From assembly GCF_017599385.1 (NCBI RefSeq), contig NZ_JAGFPK010000002.1:310001-374000 (forward strand): DNA of 64,000 nucleotides, in the 5' to 3' direction. Made by a program: the position numbers and the translations under genes. Under the pieces are notes generated by a model. It worked only from the letters and a program-made list of their open reading frames with translations, searched no databases and had not been told where the DNA came from. The stretch comes from Ciceribacter sp. L1K22. Its GTDB lineage: Bacteria; Pseudomonadota; Alphaproteobacteria; Rhizobiales; Rhizobiaceae. Shown piece after piece: positions 27,313 through 35,852 of the stretch; the stretch's first letter is position 1; each line of letters begins with the position of its first letter.

Positions 27313-28215
27313 TCAGGCGTCGACCAGCCGGAGTGCCTGTGCCCGTTCGCGGGCTTCCTTCTGCACCGCGTCCTGTACCTTCTCGAAGGCACGGACCTCG
27401 ATCTGGCGGACGCGTTCGCGGCTGATGTCGAACTCGGCCGATAGTTCTTCCAGCGTCACCGGCTCATCCGCCAGACGCCGAGCCTCGAAAATCCGCCGTT
27501 CACGGTCGTTCAAAACGCCCATGGCCTTCGCCAGCATGCGGCGGCGCGTCTCAAGCTCGTCCTGCTCGATCAGAGTGTCTTCCTGGCTTTCGTGGTCGTC
27601 GACGAGCCAATCCTGCCACTGGCCGGACTCACCTTCCGTTGCACGAATGGGCGCATTCAGGGAGGCATCGCCGGAGAGGCGGCGGTTCATCGAGATGACT
27701 TCTTCCTCGGAAACCTTGAGCTTGGTGGCGATCTCGGTCACCTGGTCGGGCCGCAGGTCGCCTTCCTCGATCGCCTGAATCTTACCCTTCATGCGACGCA
27801 GATTGAAGAACAGACGCTTTTGGTTGGCGGTGGTGCCCATTTTGACGAGAGACCACGAGCGGAGGATGTATTCCTGGATAGAGGCCTTGATCCACCACAT
27901 CGCATAGGTCGCCAGGCGGAAGCCCCGCTCGGGATCGAACTTCTTGACGGCCTGCATCAGGCCGACATTGCCTTCGGAAACGACTTCGCCGATAGGCAGC
28001 CCATAACCGCGATAACCCATGGCGATCTTCGCCACGAGGCGCAAATGGCTGGTCACCAGTTGATGAGCGGCGTCACGATCCCCATGTTCCTGATAACGCT
28101 TGGCGAGCATGTATTCCTGCTGCGGCTCCAGCATCGGGAACTTGCGGATTTCGTCGAGATAACGGTTCAAACCGCCTTCGCCGGCGGTAATGGTAGGCAA
28201 TGAACTGCGGGCCAT
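27313..28215 (-). CDS. rpoH: RNA polymerase heat-shock sigma factor RpoH
   Basis: A 300-residue sigma-32. Region 2 is clear (GEVVSEGNVGLMQAVKKFDPERGFRL then TYAMWWIKASIQEYILRSWSLVK). The RpoH box reads NQKRLFFNLRRMKGKI (about 132-147) and region 4 has the helix-turn-helix EELSAEFDISRERVRQIE. It directs transcription of heat-shock genes. Rhizobia often carry two rpoH genes and which one this is cannot be told here. The start MARSSLPTI has the very strong ribosome-binding site AAGGGGGTG; upstream in-frame codons are not needed. Confidence 0.95.
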   Translation of the reverse strand: MARSSLPTITAGEGGLNRYLDEIRKFPMLEPQQEYMLAKRYQEHGDRDAAHQLVTSHLRLVAKIAMGYRGYGLPIGEVVSEGNVGLMQAVKKFDPERGFRLATYAMWWIKASIQEYILRSWSLVKMGTTANQKRLFFNLRRMKGKIQAIEEGDLRPDQVTEIATKLKVSEEEVISMNRRLSGDASLNAPIRATEGESGQWQDWLVDDHESQEDTLIEQDELETRRRMLAKAMGVLNDRERRIFEARRLADEPVTLEELSAEFDISRERVRQIEVRAFEKVQDAVQKEARERAQALRLVDA

Positions 28216-28552
28216 AGAGCACCCCCTTTTCTGGTGGCTCCCCTCCATCTCGGGGCGAGCGTGATCTCCGTGGATTTCCAAAACCCCACAGAAACCCGAT
28301 TGAGAGATAAGTGCGGCATATTGGTGATTCAAGCGATCACCAGCATGTAACAGCATTACAAATCGGTAAGCTTCGCGGGCGAACGCGACCTCGTTTGACA
28401 GGGTCAACGTTCGTTGATGAACGTCTTATACGCTGGAACGCCGGGAATTACTTCCCCGACACATTTCAACACACTGTTCCAAAAACGCGAAAAATAGCAG
28501 CTCGTTCCCGCTTCAACCGTATTATACCGCACAATCGAGCGCAGGCCACCGT
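28216..28552. promoter_or_regulatory. Intergenic region with candidate rpoH promoter
   Basis: This 337-bp gap upstream of rpoH has no gene that I can support. On the minus strand TTGAAT (28327-28332) and TTATCT (28305-28310), 16 bp apart, could be a sigma-70-like promoter. CTTGAA as a -35 also resembles heat-shock promoters, which would give autoregulation. The implied leader is about 80 nt. The part next to the rluD stop is AT-richer and shows no strong terminator. Confidence 0.35.
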
Positions 28553-29578
28553 TCAACTGTTCCGCAGGGCCTCGACAATCGCCTGCATGTCTGCCGGCAG
28601 AGGCGCTTCAAAGCTCATGATCTCCCCGGTGGAGGGGTGTTCGAAGACGAGGAGGTAGGCATGCAGGGCCTGACGGTGAAAGCGGTTGACGAGGCGCTTT
28701 GCCGGCTCGGGCAGCAGGTTGGCCTTGGTCTTGAACGCCGCGCCATAATCCGGGTCGCCGACGACGGGATGGCCTATGTGAGCCATGTGGACGCGGATCT
28801 GGTGCGTCCGACCCGTCTCCAAGCGGCACTCCACCAACGAGGCGAGGCAGGTTGCATCAGGCTTTTCGCCGAAACGTTCAAGCACCTCGTAATGCGTGAT
28901 CGCCTCGCGAGCATCGATGCTGTCTTCGCGCTTGACGGCCCGTTTGGTACGATCACCGGCGCGTCCCAGAGGCGCGTCTATCGTTCCCTGCAACGCGCGC
29001 GGTCTGCCCCAGACGACGGCAAGGTAGGCACGCTCCAGCGGACCGGTGCGGCCATGGTCAGCGAACTGGTCGGCAAGATGACGATGCGCGGCATCGTTCT
29101 TTGCAACGACCATGACGCCGGACGTGTCCTTGTCGAGACGGTGGACGATTCCCGGACGCTTCACGCCGCCAATGCCTGAGAGGCTGTCGCCGCAATGGTA
29201 GATCAGGGCGTTCACGAGCGTGCCCGTCCAGTTGCCGGCGGCTGGATGGACGACCAGACCGGGTGGCTTGACGACAACGATCAGATCGGAGTCCTCGTAA
29301 AGCACCTCGATCGGTATGTTTTCGCCCTTCGGTTCCGGATCCTGCGGTTCGGGCATGAGCAACTCGACGCGGTCGCCCGGCCGTACCTTCTTATTGGGTT
29401 CGGTGATGGCCGTTCCGTTGATGAAGACCGCGCCCTGCTCGATCAGCGCCTTGACGCGATTGCGAGACATCTCTCCGCCCAGTTCGGCCGCGATCCACGC
29501 ATCGACCCGGCCTTCCGCCGTCTCGTCGGCGATCAGGGCTTTCCTTGTGGTCTCGCCTTCTTTAAAGGGGTCGTTCAT
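28553..29578 (-). CDS. rluD: Ribosomal large-subunit pseudouridine synthase D
   Basis: A 341-residue RluA-family enzyme with an N-terminal S4 RNA-binding domain (RVDAWIAAELGGEMSRNRVKALIEQGAVFINGTAI, about 24-58). The catalytic domain contains GIVHRLDKDTSG with the nucleophilic Asp near residue 150, and RTHQIRVHMAHIGHPVVGDPDYG. RluD modifies positions 1911, 1915 and 1917 of 23S rRNA helix 69. The start at MNDPFKEGE was chosen by homology of the N-terminus; the open frame runs about 50 codons further upstream over the divergent region. Confidence 0.92.
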   Translation of the reverse strand: MNDPFKEGETTRKALIADETAEGRVDAWIAAELGGEMSRNRVKALIEQGAVFINGTAITEPNKKVRPGDRVELLMPEPQDPEPKGENIPIEVLYEDSDLIVVVKPPGLVVHPAAGNWTGTLVNALIYHCGDSLSGIGGVKRPGIVHRLDKDTSGVMVVAKNDAAHRHLADQFADHGRTGPLERAYLAVVWGRPRALQGTIDAPLGRAGDRTKRAVKREDSIDAREAITHYEVLERFGEKPDATCLASLVECRLETGRTHQIRVHMAHIGHPVVGDPDYGAAFKTKANLLPEPAKRLVNRFHRQALHAYLLVFEHPSTGEIMSFEAPLPADMQAIVEALRNS

Positions 29579-29751
29579 TCCGTCATCCCGTGTGCGACGT
29601 TGCCGGTGAGGGCAGGGCTGCGGTGCAATTGGCACAGACGGCCGCCTTCGACAATCGCAAGACGCGCCGGATGACCGTTTTTCTTCGCACAACGCCTTGT
29701 TCGCGAGAAAAAGCAAAAAGATCACGAGTCACAGGAGCAGCGACGAACGCC

Positions 29752-30141
29752 ATGGCGAATTACGAGCCCGAAGAGCAGGAAGACGAAAAGCCGCTTGATC
29801 CGGCGATGGAAAACGTTCGCCGCAAGATGGTGAAGCTGCAGCTCGTTTCGGGTGGCATCATGTTTCTGATGTTCCTCGCCGTACTGGCCGCCATCGTCTA
29901 CAAGGTGACCCAGTCCGACGAACCTCGGTCGCAGGTCGCCACTCAGGGCCTGGCAATCCCCTCGGACCAGCCGATTGCTGCGGCTGCCCTGTTGCCGGCC
30001 GGCTTTACCGTCCTCTCAGCCGATCTGTCCGGCAGCCAGATCCTCTTTTACGGCACCACGGCTGACGGCATCCGGAAAGCCCTTGTCTTCGACCTCACCG
30101 TCGGCCGTATCATTGCCGACGTGACCGTGACCGGCAACTGA
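29752..30141 (+). CDS. Small inner-membrane protein of unknown function
   Basis: A 129-residue protein with an acidic cytosolic N-terminus (EPEEQEDEKPLDP). One membrane segment lies at about 30-50 (LVSGGIMFLMFLAVLAAIVY). A periplasmic beta-rich tail follows (AGFTVLSADLSGSQILFYG, VFDLTVGRIIADVTV). The family is not one I can name; it looks conserved in rhizobia near the rluD and SpoU genes. The start ATG follows ACAGGAGCAG. The downstream methyltransferase gene begins nine bases after the stop, so the two form an operon. Confidence 0.75.
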   Translation: MANYEPEEQEDEKPLDPAMENVRRKMVKLQLVSGGIMFLMFLAVLAAIVYKVTQSDEPRSQVATQGLAIPSDQPIAAAALLPAGFTVLSADLSGSQILFYGTTADGIRKALVFDLTVGRIIADVTVTGN

Positions 30142-30149
30142 GAGCCACA

Positions 30150-30980
30150 ATGCTCGAACGCAGGCTCGTGACGATCGAGAGCCCCGACGACCCGAGGATC
30201 GCGGAGTTCCGGGACATCCGGGAACGCGACCTGACGGGGCGCCAAGGCCGTTTCATCGCCGAGGGCACGGTCGTCCTGCGCGTACTGGCGCGCGCCCATT
30301 CGGCGGGTTCGGGCGTGCGAGCGGAAAAGCTGCTTCTGCTTCGTAGTCGTGTCGGCGGGCTTGAAGACCTGATCGCCGCATTTCCGGAGGACATTCCGGT
30401 CTATGTGGCAGAACCGGAAGTGCTGGATGCCGTTGCCGGTTTCCATCTGCATCGGGGGGTTCTGGCCGTCGGATCGCGCGGGGCCGTGCCGAGCGTCACC
30501 GAGTTCATTGCCGGCCTTTCCGCGTCATCATTGATCGTGGCAGCCTGCGGCATCTCCAACCATGACAATATCGGCGCAATCTTTCGCAATGCCGCCGCTT
30601 TCGGCGCTGAAGGTGTGCTGCTCGACGAAACCTGCTGCGATCCGCTCTATCGCAAGGCCCTCAGGGTGTCTGTGGGATCGGTGCTGTCGGTCCCTTATTG
30701 TCGTGGGGGAACGGCCGAGGCCACTCTTGATGCCTTGGCCGATGGCGGTTTTGACATATGGGCCCTTTCTCCCTCCGGGCAGGTGGAGATCAGGCAGATA
30801 GAGCGATCGCAACGGATCGCGCTGGTGCTTGGAACAGAAGGGGAGGGGTTGCCGGAGAGAATTCTGTCCCGCTTCCGCACGGCGCGCATCTCACAGTCGC
30901 CGTCGCTGGACAGTCTCAACGTCGGAACGTCGAGCGGGATCGCTCTCTATACGATCGCCGCCAAGCTGGGACAGATCTAA
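30150..30980 (+). CDS. TrmH/SpoU-family RNA methyltransferase
   Basis: A 276-residue SPOUT methyltransferase that 2'-O-methylates tRNA or rRNA with S-adenosylmethionine. The three family motifs are present: NIGAIFRNAAAFGAEGVLLD (about 136-155), LVLGTEGEGLP (about 227-237) and the knot-forming SLDSLNVGTSSGIALY (about 252-267). An N-terminal substrate-binding domain of about 110 residues precedes them. It follows the small membrane protein gene closely and is convergent with the coiled-coil gene. RNA target unknown. Confidence 0.88.
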   Translation: MLERRLVTIESPDDPRIAEFRDIRERDLTGRQGRFIAEGTVVLRVLARAHSAGSGVRAEKLLLLRSRVGGLEDLIAAFPEDIPVYVAEPEVLDAVAGFHLHRGVLAVGSRGAVPSVTEFIAGLSASSLIVAACGISNHDNIGAIFRNAAAFGAEGVLLDETCCDPLYRKALRVSVGSVLSVPYCRGGTAEATLDALADGGFDIWALSPSGQVEIRQIERSQRIALVLGTEGEGLPERILSRFRTARISQSPSLDSLNVGTSSGIALYTIAAKLGQI

Positions 30981-30984
30981 CGCG

Positions 30985-32175
30985 TCAGCGTTTCTCCTCA
31001 ATCCCATTTCTGAGCACCCGGGCTCGTTCCCCAAGATTGGTGCGCTTGCCACTGTCTTTCAAACTTGCACCTCCGGGAAGGATGTCGGCGATTGGCGAGG
31101 TGCGGCCTTCCTTCAGCGATGTCAGAACGATCATACGGGCGGCGAGATCGGAAATTTCCTCGCGTAACGCATCATCATTTTCCGAGCCCTTCGACTTCAG
31201 CAGCCGGTCCGTCAGCGCCTCCTGGCGCAAGGTCAGTTCTTCGGCCATCCGGTCAAGATCGATGGTTGGCGCGGCAGGGGGCTGGCGGCGGCTGGCAATA
31301 TCGATGCGCGGTTCCTCCGGAGGATCGCTGAAATCACCCTCAGCAGCCGTGGGAATAAGGATCTTCGCGCTTCGCAGCGCTCGGGTGGCCGCGCGTGCCG
31401 CAGCGTTGGCGGCTTTGAGCTTCTCACGCATGCTCGAGAGTTCGTTGGCGCGGCGCTCCAGCTGGGCATCCTTGTCGGCGTTTTCGGCGATCTGCCGGGT
31501 GAGCCGGTCGTCGATGCGCAACCGCGTGTGCTCTTCCTGGATCAGCCGTTGTTCGGCTTCCTTCGCACGCTGGCCGGCAAGTTTTGCTTCGCGACGAAGG
31601 TCTTCCCGCTCGTCGCGCAGCGACTGGACGCGCTGTTTGAGGTTTTCGATCTCCGCTTCGCGTGCGGCGCTTTCTATCTTGAGGGTATCGATCTCGTAGG
31701 CGAGCTTTTGGAGGCGGCCAAGCATCTGCTCGATCTCGATATCCTTCGCAGCCGAGGCCTCCTCCAGTCGGCGGACCATTTCCGACAGGCTCAGGGCATC
31801 GTTTTCATAGCGACGGGCGTCCGAGCGTAGCTGTCCCGCCGTGACCTCCATCTCTTCGAGCGAAATCCGCATCTCCTCATGATCGGCAAGAAGCCGGCTC
31901 GCTTCCTTGGCCAGTTCGTCGTTCTGAACCTGAAGGGCCATTGCCTTTTCGCGCTCGCGGACCAGCTCCTGCATCGTCTTGGCGTTTTCGGCCGCATAGA
32001 CCGCACGCGCCATATCCTTCTGCGCCCGGATTTCCTGCGGACTCAACGGCACGGTCGCGCGCAGGCGATTTTCGGTGAAGCGGACGATGCGGCGGTGCAC
32101 GGCCGGCGCGACCAGCATGACGATAAGGGCCGTCGTCAGGACACCCAGACCAAACAAGAGAGCGTATTCAATCAC
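30985..32175 (-). CDS. Membrane-anchored coiled-coil protein
   Basis: A protein of about 396 residues with a single N-terminal membrane span (YALLFGLGVLTTALIVMLVA, about residues 4-23). A long, strongly charged alpha-helical region with heptad-like Leu spacing follows (about residues 60-300). A short polar C-terminal part contains a possible helix ISDLAARMIVLTSLKEGRTS. Function unknown; such proteins are typical rhizobial envelope or cell-pole factors. The GTG at 32175 was chosen because it directly precedes the membrane span and has GAGGA upstream; an ATG 33 bp further upstream is the alternative. It is convergent with the SpoU gene, four bases apart. Confidence 0.7.
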   Translation of the reverse strand: MIEYALLFGLGVLTTALIVMLVAPAVHRRIVRFTENRLRATVPLSPQEIRAQKDMARAVYAAENAKTMQELVREREKAMALQVQNDELAKEASRLLADHEEMRISLEEMEVTAGQLRSDARRYENDALSLSEMVRRLEEASAAKDIEIEQMLGRLQKLAYEIDTLKIESAAREAEIENLKQRVQSLRDEREDLRREAKLAGQRAKEAEQRLIQEEHTRLRIDDRLTRQIAENADKDAQLERRANELSSMREKLKAANAAARAATRALRSAKILIPTAAEGDFSDPPEEPRIDIASRRQPPAAPTIDLDRMAEELTLRQEALTDRLLKSKGSENDDALREEISDLAARMIVLTSLKEGRTSPIADILPGGASLKDSGKRTNLGERARVLRNGIEEKR

Positions 32176-32267
32176 GTTTCGTGGTTCCTCAGCGAGCCGT
32201 TGCGACACGCATCATTAACCACGAGGCTTGCGCGGAACAAGGTTTGCGCGTTCGACGCGCAAATCGT

Positions 32268-32858
32268 TCAGAATGGGTTCCAAGTCGGCGCCTGGGTGAG
32301 CTTCAGATAACCAACGTTGACGCCAAGGCGCGCGCCGATACCGGTGCGGATCGGAACGAGAACGACGTTGCCGTTCTTCAGCGCTGTCATCCCGACGCCG
32401 GCGACGACGTAAGCGGAGCCGCTGACGCCGCCGAACCTGGTATAGAGGCTGTCAACGCTCGGCAGGTTGTAGACCAGCATCATAGCGCGAGTGCCGTTGC
32501 CGCCATAGTCTATGCCGAGCGACGGGCCTTGCCAGAAGACTTCGTGCTGGCCGGCGTTCTTGGTGTAGAGATTGCCTTCGCCATAGGTTAGGCCGGCGAT
32601 GAAGGCGCCGGAGCCCTCTTGTCCGAGAATATAGCCATTCGGCAGGCCATACTGGCCGAAGGCCTGCTCGATTACCTTGGCCAAAGCGCCACTGGTCGAG
32701 CCGAAGAAGCCGTGACCGGCATCAACGATCTCCTGCATGGTATACTGGCTACTGTCGGCCGAAGCGGGACGCGTTGCGCCGAGTGACAGCGCGATGGTCA
32801 TGACGGTCAGCGCGATCGCCCGCACGAATGCGGTCACAGGACGTCTGGCGGGGCTCAT
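32268..32858 (-). CDS. eipA: EipA-like periplasmic protein (DUF1134)
   Basis: A 196-residue exported protein. A signal peptide (VRAIALTVMTIALSLGATRPASA) follows a short basic tail. The mature domain contains YTMQEIVDAGHGFFGSTSGALAKVI, QEGSGAFIAGLTYGEGNLY and QGPSLGIDYGGNGTRAMMLVYNL, which is the DUF1134 pattern. In Brucella the DUF1134 protein EipA supports envelope integrity and its gene is activated by CtrA (established knowledge, from memory). Here the gene is divergent from chpT and the shared gap has a near-consensus CtrA box. The ATG has a GGAGGAAACG ribosome-binding site. Confidence 0.85.
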   Translation of the reverse strand: MSPARRPVTAFVRAIALTVMTIALSLGATRPASADSSQYTMQEIVDAGHGFFGSTSGALAKVIEQAFGQYGLPNGYILGQEGSGAFIAGLTYGEGNLYTKNAGQHEVFWQGPSLGIDYGGNGTRAMMLVYNLPSVDSLYTRFGGVSGSAYVVAGVGMTALKNGNVVLVPIRTGIGARLGVNVGYLKLTQAPTWNPF

Positions 32859-32926
32859 CGTTTCCTCCGTAATTGTGCATGCTCGGGCGGAACCCGTTAC
32901 CCTTGGCGCATTTTGCGTCGAGGGTC

Positions 32927-32941
32927 TTAACAATCGGTTTA
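32927..32941 (+). promoter_or_regulatory. Near-consensus CtrA box in the eipA/chpT gap
   Basis: TTAA CAATCGG TTTA deviates by one base from TTAA-N7-TTAA. It lies 68 bp from the eipA start and 103 bp from the chpT start, so it could serve either gene. Confidence 0.4.
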
Positions 32942-33044
32942 CCAAATATGGTGTCATTATGGCCGCAGAGGAATCGGATGTCCGAGCGGCCACCGTGTGC
33001 CGCTCCGCCTTGCGTGCGGCGATTCCGCTTCTTAGGAGAACCCG

Positions 33045-33689
33045 ATGCCAAAGAACCCTATTCTCACGCTTGCCGGTCCTGACCTCGCAGCGCTTCTGTG
33101 CAGCCGGGTATGCCATGACGTCATCTCGCCTGTTGGAGCGATCAACAACGGTCTCGAGCTGCTCGACGAGGGCGGTGCTGATGCCGATGCAATGGAATTG
33201 ATTCGGGCAAGCGCGCTCAATGCGTCGGTCCGGTTGAAGTTTGCGCGGCTGGCCTTCGGCGCGTCCGGTTCAGTCGGCGCCTCGATCGATACGGGCGAGG
33301 CAGAAAAGGCGGCGCGCGATTTCGTCGAGGCCGAGAAGAAGGCACAGATTTCCTGGAATGGACCCCGCGCCATCATCGCCAAGAACCGGGTGAAGTTGCT
33401 GCTCAACCTCTTCCTCGTGGCATACAGCGCCATTCCGCGCGGCGGCGAGATGGAGATTACGCTCGAGAACCCGGAATACGACGCCAGGTTCACGATCGCG
33501 GTGAAGGGGCGCCTGATGCGTGTGCCGCAAAAGTTTGCGGAAATCCTTTCAGGCCGTGCCGAGGAAGCGATCGACGCCCACTCTATACAGCCCTACTACA
33601 CGGTATTGCTGGCGGAAGAATGCGGGATGGAGATCAAGTATGTCTCGTCCGACGAGCAAATCGCCTTCATTGCAGAAATGGCGGCCTGA
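33045..33689 (+). CDS. chpT: Histidine phosphotransferase ChpT
   Basis: A 214-residue protein of the ChpT family, which passes phosphate from the hybrid kinase CckA to CtrA and CpdR. The phospho-accepting His24 lies in CHDVISPVGAINNGLELLDE (about 23-42) on the first helix of a dimeric four-helix bundle. A degenerate Bergerat-like domain follows and ends at IAFIAEMAA. The AGGAG ribosome-binding site is eight bases upstream. ctrA lies only 1.3 kb away, which supports the assignment. The divergent eipA gene shares its control region. Confidence 0.92.
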   Translation: MPKNPILTLAGPDLAALLCSRVCHDVISPVGAINNGLELLDEGGADADAMELIRASALNASVRLKFARLAFGASGSVGASIDTGEAEKAARDFVEAEKKAQISWNGPRAIIAKNRVKLLLNLFLVAYSAIPRGGEMEITLENPEYDARFTIAVKGRLMRVPQKFAEILSGRAEEAIDAHSIQPYYTVLLAEECGMEIKYVSSDEQIAFIAEMAA

Positions 33690-33812
33690 CACGCCTGGTC
33701 CCGTTAGGCGAACTTCCCGAAACGGGACGGTCCACGGTAACCGTTTCTTAGCCGCACCACGTTAGATTGTCTCTCTGGTCGCCCCCGACTTGGTGGACGA
33801 GAGGAGTTTTCC

Positions 33813-34175
33813 ATGCAGCGTTTGATGATCGCGGACAGTTCGGACATCGTCCGCAAGGTCGGCAAGAGAATCCTGTCGGAAATCGGCTTTCTCATTTCCG
33901 AAGCTGCGACGGCGCGCGAAGCGTTGCGCCTTTGCGAACGAGAACTCCCGAACTTTCTGATCGTCGATGCAGGGCTTGAAGGCGCGCTTGATCTGATCAC
34001 GAATATCCGCGCCCTGCCGGACGGCAAGAGCGTGACGATCTATTACTGCGTGATCGAGGCCGACCTCAAGACGATGATGCTGGGCAAGCGGGCGGGGGCC
34101 AACGAGTTCCTGCTGAAGCCTTTCGATCGCAAGATCCTCACGAAGATATTCACCGACAAGGCCATCGCCGCCTGA
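33813..34175 (+). CDS. Single-domain response regulator (receiver only)
   Basis: A 120-residue CheY-like receiver between chpT and ctrA. The phospho-acceptor is Asp52 (FLIVDAGLEG) and the switch Lys is in NEFLLKPFDRK (about 97-107). The acidic pair at the N-terminus is reduced to one residue (IADSSDIVR), and the usual Thr/Ser at the end of beta-4 is replaced within YYCVIEAD, so the signalling geometry may be unusual. It is not CpdR or DivK by sequence feel. Its place beside chpT makes it a candidate ChpT or CckA partner (inference). GAGGAG precedes the ATG. Confidence 0.85.
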   Translation: MQRLMIADSSDIVRKVGKRILSEIGFLISEAATAREALRLCERELPNFLIVDAGLEGALDLITNIRALPDGKSVTIYYCVIEADLKTMMLGKRAGANEFLLKPFDRKILTKIFTDKAIAA

Positions 34176-34231
34176 CAATCCTGAGCTGGTCGCGGCGCAG
34201 CGGCCTTTCCATCCATTCGAGCGCTGAACAC

Positions 34232-34260
34232 AAAAAAACCTGCCGCGAGGCAGGTTTTTT
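34232..34260. terminator. Bidirectional intrinsic terminator between receiver gene and ctrA
   Basis: The stem CCTGCC/GGCAGG with a GCGA loop is flanked by seven A on one side and six T on the other. It therefore works as terminator for the receiver gene (plus strand) and for ctrA (minus strand). Confidence 0.85.
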
Positions 34261-34280
34261 GATGGTCTATCGAGCAAGGC

Positions 34281-34982
34281 TCAAGCGGTTTCCATGTACT
34301 CCGAGCCATCCGGCTCGCGCAGCACATAGCCACGACCCCAGACGGTTTCGATGTAGTTGGCGCCGCCGGCAGCGTTGGCAAGTTTCTTCCGCAGCTTGCA
34401 GATGAAGACGTCGATGATCTTCAATTCAGGCTCGTCCATACCGCCATAGAGGTGGTTCAGGAACATTTCCTTGGTAAGCGTGGTACCCTTGCGGAGCGAG
34501 AGAAGCTCCAGCATCTGGTATTCCTTACCAGTCAGGTGAACGCGCTGGCCCCCGACTTCAACCGTCTTCGCATCGAGGTTCACAATGAGTTCACCGGTGA
34601 TGATGATCGATTGTGCGTGGCCCTTGGAGCGGCGGACGATCGCGTGAATGCGGGCGACGAGCTCGTCCTTGTGGAAGGGTTTGGTCATGTAGTCATCGGC
34701 GCCGAAGCCAAGACCGCGTACCTTGTCCTCGATGCCTGCCATGCCCGAAAGGATCAGGATGGGCGTCTTAACCTTGGACAGACGCAGCGTACGAAGCACT
34801 TCGTAGCCGGACATGTCGGGCAGGTTCAGGTCGAGCAGGATGATGTCGTAGTCGTACAGTTTGCCGAGGTCGACACCTTCTTCACCCAAGTCGGTGGTGT
34901 AGACGTTAAAGCTTTCCGATTTGAGCATCAGTTCGATGCTCTGCGCCGTGGCGCTGTCGTCCTCAATGAGAAGAACCCGCAT
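34281..34982 (-). CDS. ctrA: Cell-cycle response regulator CtrA
   Basis: A 233-residue OmpR-type regulator. The receiver domain has acidic residues ED-D at 7-9, the phospho-acceptor Asp51 ([14 protein letters not shown]) and the switch Lys in [20 protein letters not shown]. The winged-helix domain contains [34 protein letters not shown] and [11 protein letters not shown]. CtrA controls replication, division, motility and envelope genes in alphaproteobacteria by binding TTAA-N7-TTAA. The C-terminus ends in META, whereas Caulobacter CtrA ends in two Ala (proteolysis tag). The 444-bp upstream region is rich in GANTC sites. Confidence 0.97.
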   Translation of the reverse strand: MRVLLIEDDSATAQSIELMLKSESFNVYTTDLGEEGVDLGKLYDYDIILLDLNLPDMSGYEVLRTLRLSKVKTPILILSGMAGIEDKVRGLGFGADDYMTKPFHKDELVARIHAIVRRSKGHAQSIIITGELIVNLDAKTVEVGGQRVHLTGKEYQMLELLSLRKGTTLTKEMFLNHLYGGMDEPELKIIDVFICKLRKKLANAAGGANYIETVWGRGYVLREPDGSEYMETA

Positions 34983-35426
34983 AATTATCCCCTTAACCGC
35001 CGCCGAAAGGTCGAGATGGTCCCCACGCGCTTCGGATCCAGTCGTTGCCTGATTTGAAGGCTGCCACCAAATGGTTAACAAATTCTGATTCCCTCTGGCA
35101 AGGTGTACGGAATTTATTAAGCAAGGTTTGCAGACTCCTGATTTTTCGCGTCTTTCCGGCATCGCCAAGTTTGAATCAGTTTGTGAGAAACTCCCGCTAA
35201 CCGATTCATTCGACTCGTCATTGTCGAGGCACCCTTTTTGGGATGCGGCATTTACTGACCCTTAAAAGATCACCGTTATCATTAACGATGCCCGTAAACG
35301 AAAGGTTACCAGCGGTAGCTTTTTATTAACGTCGCCGAACTTTTTTAGGATTCGATTCGCAAACGACAGCGTCTCGGCGGGCAGTAAACGAGTTGGCGGG
35401 GGTCTCGCATCAACGGAGTATTGCGT
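34983..35426. promoter_or_regulatory. ctrA/fliJ divergent control region with seven GANTC sites
   Basis: This 444-bp, relatively AT-rich gap has no supported gene. GANTC (CcrM methylation) sites lie at 35087, 35133, 35173, 35203, 35212, 35349 and 35354, about one expected by chance. TTAA half-sites of CtrA type also occur (for example TTAACAAATTC at 35075 and TTAAGCAAGGTTTG near 35117). This fits cell-cycle- and methylation-dependent ctrA promoters, as known for Caulobacter and Sinorhizobium. Confidence 0.6.
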
Positions 35427-35777
35427 ATGAAGTCGCGTGAGAGCCTAGTGCGCCTGAAAGGTTTTCAGGTCACCGAGAAACGTCGCCAGTTGCAGCAATT
35501 GCAATTGATGATGTCTGAATTCGATCGGATGTCGAAGGAACTGGAAAGCCAGATCTCCATCGAGGAGAAGAAGTCGGGCATTTCCGATCCCGGTCATTTT
35601 GCCTATCCAACCTTCGCAAAGGCTGCCCGGCAGCGTGCCGATAATCTCCAGAACTCGATCCGGGAACTGAAGGTTCAGCAGGAAGCTGCGGAACTGGCGC
35701 TGGAAGAGGCCGAAGCGGAATATGCGAAGGCAACCGCTCTGGAGGAGCGGGACGGTCAGCAGCGCGCACGCGCCTGA
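35427..35777 (+). CDS. FliJ-like coiled-coil protein
   Basis: A 116-residue, almost wholly alpha-helical protein. Two helical stretches (KRRQLQQLQLMMSEFDRMSK and onward; NSIRELKVQQEAAELALEEA and onward) flank a short GISDPGHFAYPTFAKAA turn. It resembles the proteins annotated as flagellar export chaperone FliJ next to ctrA in rhizobia. It is far from any flagellar cluster here, so a flagellar role is only inferred. The ATG was chosen over a TTG two codons earlier because of the spacing to ACGGAG. It is followed by a long perfect hairpin. Confidence 0.68.
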   Translation: MKSRESLVRLKGFQVTEKRRQLQQLQLMMSEFDRMSKELESQISIEEKKSGISDPGHFAYPTFAKAARQRADNLQNSIRELKVQQEAAELALEEAEAEYAKATALEERDGQQRARA

Positions 35778-35797
35778 CCGGGAAAGGCTAGAGCGGA

Positions 35798-35843
35798 ATG
35801 AAGAGGGAAGCTGCGCTGCAAGAGGCGCGGCTTCCCTCTTCAT
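35798..35843 (+). terminator. Long perfect hairpin after the FliJ-like gene
   Basis: A 14-bp perfect stem (ATGAAGAGGGAAGC/GCTTCCCTCTTCAT) encloses a loop that can pair further (GCGC/GCGC). The T-run is weak on both strands. It separates the FliJ-like gene from the convergent GNAT gene and may stop transcription in both directions. Confidence 0.6.
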
Positions 35844-35852
35844 GTTTGCGCG

